A stretch of 16,983 nucleotides of DNA. Source: an uncultured Bacteroidales bacterium. GTDB taxonomy: Bacteria; Bacteroidota; Bacteroidia; Bacteroidales; Paludibacteraceae. The position numbers and the translations under genes are program-made. Position 1 is the first letter of the stretch. Each line of letters begins with the position of its first letter. The stretch covers positions 1 to 16,983 of the forward strand of contig CALGHE010000061.1 in assembly GCA_937915765.1 (NCBI GenBank). The letters run 5' to 3'. This document shows, piece after piece, positions 13,826-16,983 of this stretch. The notes below the pieces were generated by a model that was not told where the DNA came from, made no database searches, and saw only the letters and a list, made by a program, of their open reading frames with translations.

Positions 13826-13845
13826 AAAATAACTTATTTAAGAAT

Positions 13846-16800
13846 ATGATAAAGAGAGTATTGGCTATATTAGGTCGCATCTGGATGGTGGTTAGTTTAT
13901 TAGTGGCTGCCGTTGTTGTAGGTTTAGTAGTATGGATTTCAGCTAAAAACGAAGATAATCCAAGCTCTGAGATTGCTGCGGAGATTTCGCATGTGGAGAG
14001 TTTCACTACCGGTCAAATATCAAGAAAATCTTCGGTTTATGTGCTTTTGGACGAGGTTGACGAGTCTAAGTTAAATATGGACCTGAACGATATCGCCTCT
14101 ATATCGCCGTCGGTTGACGGATCGTTTTCTTTCGCAGACAAAAACACTATCGTGTTTAAGCCAAAGACCGAAATGGCCTGCGACACCAAGTATGAGGTCA
14201 AAATTGACTTGTCAGAAATATATGACGATGATCCGGAGGTGTTTACATTTTCTTTTAAAACGTTGCCTTTCGGGCTGGATGCGGAGCTGAGTTCGTTTAG
14301 CGTGAAGGAGAACGGCGCGTATGAATACGAAATTTTGCTGCACACGTTAGATAGCGAGTCGCTGGACCTTTTGAAGTCTGTTGTGAAGGTGGAGCAGATG
14401 CCGAACCAAACGTTGGAATGGTCTTCTGAAGGTGCCAAGATGCATCTTCTGAAGATTGTTGTGAAGCCTGACAAAGAGGACGAGATGGATATATCGACTG
14501 TTGCAAATTCAGATATGAATCTGGATGAAAAAGTATTGCTTTCTGTCAAAATTCCGAACCCTAACACGTTGAGTTTGGTCAAGATAGAGTATCTTGGCGA
14601 GCAGTCTAAGTGCATTGAGGTGACGTTCAATAAAAATCTGGATCCAAAACAGTCTTTGAAAGGGCTTGTTTTCATAGAAGAGGAAAAGGACGGCAACGTA
14701 AAGTCTCCTTTTGTGTCGAAAAACAAAATAAAGCTTTATCTGTCTAAAAACCTCAACGGAGTTGTCTCGGTGTTCTTGTCGAAAGACATCAAGAGCGAAG
14801 ACGGCAGCATCTTGGGTGAGTCTAGGGTTGAGAATGTTGAGATAACGTTGAACAAGCCGGACATTCAGTTTTTGGGCGACGGTGTGATATATCCTAAGTC
14901 AGGAAAAGTGTTAGTGCCGTTCCGCGCAGTTGGTTTCAGGGGCGTTAAGGTGCGTGTATTCAAGATTTACAGCAACAACGTGCAGAATGTGATCATGGGC
15001 CAAAATGAAGATTTGGTTTATGTGGGCAGGCCGGAGGTTGTCACGACATTCTACATGGAAGGGTCGGAAAATGATTTGAAGAGTTGGCGTAACTATGTGA
15101 TAGACCTCACGGATATGTGCGAGCTGAACCCCGGTTGCATGTATAGGGTCGAACTGTTCTCAGATTTCAGGCTGACGGCTTGGTCCGGCGCTTCTGTGCC
15201 GAATGTTGACAGGCAGGAGATGGAGCGCGAAGACAATCTGCTTTTGGCTAAACTTAATGACGAGTTTAACAGCGGATGGTATTACATGAACGACATTGAT
15301 TATTGTTATGTTGAAGATTATGATTACAGAGACAGGGAGGATCCGAGCAAGCCGTCTTATTATCGTTGCAGAAGTGTAGGACGTAACATATTGGCTTCCA
15401 ATATCGGACTTGTGGCCTATGCCCCTTCTGCTGAAAAACTTACTGTGATTGCTACAGATATTATGACCGCAAAAGCTATGTCTGACGTGAAAATAGAGGT
15501 TTATAACAGGCAGAAGCATCTTATAGCGGATGGAAATACGGACTCTGATGGTCGCGTTGATTTTGTTGTCGATTCTAAAGAGGGACTGCCGGACTATGTG
15601 ATTGCTCGTTTGGGGGACGATTTGAATGTTGTCAGCGTGAAACGTGGCAGCGAACTCTCCACCAGCACTTTCAATGTCTCTGGAGAGGTCATTCAGAAAG
15701 GGCTTAAAGGGTATATATACGGCGAGAGGGGCGTGTGGCGTCCGGGTGACACTCTGTTCCTGTCTTTTATGTTGAATGACAGGGAAAATAAGCTTCCGGA
15801 GAACCATCCGGTGACAATGGAACTGTCTAATCCTTTGGGACAAATGTATAAGAGGAAGACGTTGAACAAGGGTGTTTGCGGCCTTTATTCATTCGTGGTT
15901 CCGACAGAGGCTACCGTGCCAACGGGCAGCTGGCTGATGAACGTGAGGGTTGGCGGAACTGTATTCAGCAAGCGTCTGAGAATAGAGACTGTTAAGCCAA
16001 ACAGGCTGAAGATTGATTTGAAATTGGCGGAGCTGATTGGAAAAGGTAATAATAAGTTCAGACTTCATACGGAATGGCTTAACGGAAGCAAGGCGAGGAA
16101 CTTGAAGTATGACATTGACGTGAAACTGAACAAGAGCGTCACATCCTTTAAAAATTTGAAGGATTACAAGTTTGATGATATAGAGAAAGAGAGAGAATTT
16201 TCGGCGATGAGTGTTGATGCGGATAACGGCAATGTTGATGCGGAAGGTAATGCAGACGTACATTTTGACATCTCGGCAAACAGAGAAGCTCCGGGTATGT
16301 TGCGCTGTGATGTGTCAACAAAGGTTTATGAAGAGAGCGGCGAGTTCAGCTCTGACGTTCAGAGCGTCAAGTATTCTCCGTATTCAAGGTATGTGGGTGT
16401 GAAGGCTCCTGATTCTGGCAGCAAAGGATATTTGGACACTGGTAAAGACCATAAGTTTGAAGTGGCGCTTGTTGATGAGTACGGAGCTCCGGAAAGCGGA
16501 ACTTTGGACGTGGAGGTTGTGAAGGTGTCGTGGTATTGGTGGTGGAATTGCTACGAAGGTAATCTTGACTATGCGTCGTCTGAAAAGGGTAATGTAGTGA
16601 AAACCTTGAAGGTTGTGGTTGGCAGTTCTGGAAGAGGCAGCTTTAACGTGAATCTAAAAGACAGCGACTGGGGTTGCTATCTTGTGCGTGTGAAGGATTC
16701 TGAAGGCGACGGACATTCGGTTTCTGCTATGTCTTATTTTGATTGGCCGCATTTGTCGTCGCCGCGTTCGTCGGACAGGAGGGATAACGCCGTTTCGTTG

Positions 16801-16983
16801 TCTGTCAGCACGGATAAGAAGGAGTATGCTCCCGGTGATGTGGCTAAGGTTATGTTCCCTTCTGTGGACGGAGGTCGCGCGATTGTGTTTGTATGCAACA
16901 GCTCCGGCATATTGGATATGCGGACGATAGACTGCAAGGGGTTGAACACAACTGAAAGCATAGAGGTGACTAAGGAGATGATG
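13846..16983 (+). CDS. Bacterial alpha-2-macroglobulin, 3' end outside the window
   Basis: The frame runs from ATG 13846 without a stop to the right edge (1046 codons). A single hydrophobic helix (about residues 10-32, ending VVWISAKN) anchors the protein; there is no lipobox Cys as in E. coli YfhM. A macroglobulin-like N-terminal domain follows, with SVDGSFSFADKNTIVFKP and TKYEVKIDLS. A macroglobulin domain at about residue 625 carries YGERGVWRPGDTL, the hallmark of the family. SWYWWWNCYEGN at about residue 895 matches the WxWWW signature of large Bacteroidota members. Bacterial alpha-2-macroglobulins are envelope protease traps, with the thioester region normally near the C-terminal third, so it would lie beyond the edge. 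Relatives are about 1,800-1,950 residues. It follows the DUF2400 gene by 83 bases with a possible weak terminator between. Confidence 0.92.
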   Translation, partial: MIKRVLAILGRIWMVVSLLVAAVVVGLVVWISAKNEDNPSSEIAAEISHVESFTTGQISRKSSVYVLLDEVDESKLNMDLNDIASISPSVDGSFSFADKNTIVFKPKTEMACDTKYEVKIDLSEIYDDDPEVFTFSFKTLPFGLDAELSSFSVKENGAYEYEILLHTLDSESLDLLKSVVKVEQMPNQTLEWSSEGAKMHLLKIVVKPDKEDEMDISTVANSDMNLDEKVLLSVKIPNPNTLSLVKIEYLGEQSKCIEVTFNKNLDPKQSLKGLVFIEEEKDGNVKSPFVSKNKIKLYLSKNLNGVVSVFLSKDIKSEDGSILGESRVENVEITLNKPDIQFLGDGVIYPKSGKVLVPFRAVGFRGVKVRVFKIYSNNVQNVIMGQNEDLVYVGRPEVVTTFYMEGSENDLKSWRNYVIDLTDMCELNPGCMYRVELFSDFRLTAWSGASVPNVDRQEMEREDNLLLAKLNDEFNSGWYYMNDIDYCYVEDYDYRDREDPSKPSYYRCRSVGRNILASNIGLVAYAPSAEKLTVIATDIMTAKAMSDVKIEVYNRQKHLIADGNTDSDGRVDFVVDSKEGLPDYVIARLGDDLNVVSVKRGSELSTSTFNVSGEVIQKGLKGYIYGERGVWRPGDTLFLSFMLNDRENKLPENHPVTMELSNPLGQMYKRKTLNKGVCGLYSFVVPTEATVPTGSWLMNVRVGGTVFSKRLRIETVKPNRLKIDLKLAELIGKGNNKFRLHTEWLNGSKARNLKYDIDVKLNKSVTSFKNLKDYKFDDIEKEREFSAMSVDADNGNVDAEGNADVHFDISANREAPGMLRCDVSTKVYEESGEFSSDVQSVKYSPYSRYVGVKAPDSGSKGYLDTGKDHKFEVALVDEYGAPESGTLDVEVVKVSWYWWWNCYEGNLDYASSEKGNVVKTLKVVVGSSGRGSFNVNLKDSDWGCYLVRVKDSEGDGHSVSAMSYFDWPHLSSPRSSDRRDNAVSLSVSTDKKEYAPGDVAKVMFPSVDGGRAIVFVCNSSGILDMRTIDCKGLNTTESIEVTKEMM

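Noticed and set aside
14037..14726. Ser/Phe-rich minus-strand frame opposite the alpha-2-macroglobulin
   Set aside because: Composition is typical of antisense reading of a Lys/Glu-rich gene; the plus frame is continuous and recognisable.
1..16983. Search for CRISPR arrays, tRNA or rRNA genes and known defence systems
   Set aside because: No regularly spaced repeats, no cloverleaf or rRNA sequence, and no defence gene cluster were recognised. The NYN gene alone is not enough to claim a defence system.

Overview
The window looks like chromosome of a member of the Bacteroidota, most likely order Bacteroidales. The reasons are the -7 boxes of the TAnnTTTG type in front of most transcription units, the near absence of Shine-Dalgarno sites, the oadG-oadA-oadB order of a Na+-pumping decarboxylase, an OmpH-like protein with an N-terminal anchor, and a very large alpha-2-macroglobulin with the WxWWW signature. 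I cannot name the genus. I see no tRNA, rRNA, CRISPR array, complete insertion sequence or prophage gene.

Layout. Positions 1-339 hold no gene I can support. A minus-strand pair follows (small membrane protein, then OmpH/Skp-like protein, 1282 down to 394) with its own terminator at 340-370. Divergent from it, a plus-strand unit carries pepD (1622-3073), a WbpD/WlbB-type nucleotide-sugar N-acetyltransferase (3095-3667) and a WbpB/WlbA-type Gfo/Idh/MocA dehydrogenase (3743-4765). A separate 54-residue gene (4893-5057) has its own promoter and a strong terminator and converges on a minus-strand NYN-OST-HTH putative ribonuclease (5998 down to 5198). A good promoter at 6201-6233 and a 150-base leader precede the Na+ pump operon oadG-oadA-oadB (6392-9822), which ends in a clear terminator. 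A YjdM/PhnA zinc-ribbon protein stands alone between its own promoter and terminator (9877-10317). The last unit is a tight cluster: Yip1-family membrane protein, smpB, a two-domain soluble ABC ATPase of ModF type, and a TIGR02757/DUF2400 protein. A giant alpha-2-macroglobulin gene (13846 onward) then runs off the right edge.

Function. OadG, OadA and OadB together would decarboxylate oxaloacetate (or a similar acid) through biotin on OadA and export Na+ through OadB. The WbpD/WbpB pair would act on UDP-GlcNAc-derived uronic acids for surface polysaccharide. SmpB serves trans-translation. The alpha-2-macroglobulin is a predicted envelope protease trap.

The most striking observation is in oadA. 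The reading frame is broken within the conserved carboxylase domain by a 49-base segment (7712-7760). Removing exactly those bases joins two identical ATG triplets, restores the frame and yields the expected conserved protein. It may be an insertion mutation, an assembly error, a gene split in two, or a ribosome-bypassing element like the 50-base gap of phage T4 gene 60. The sequence alone cannot decide.
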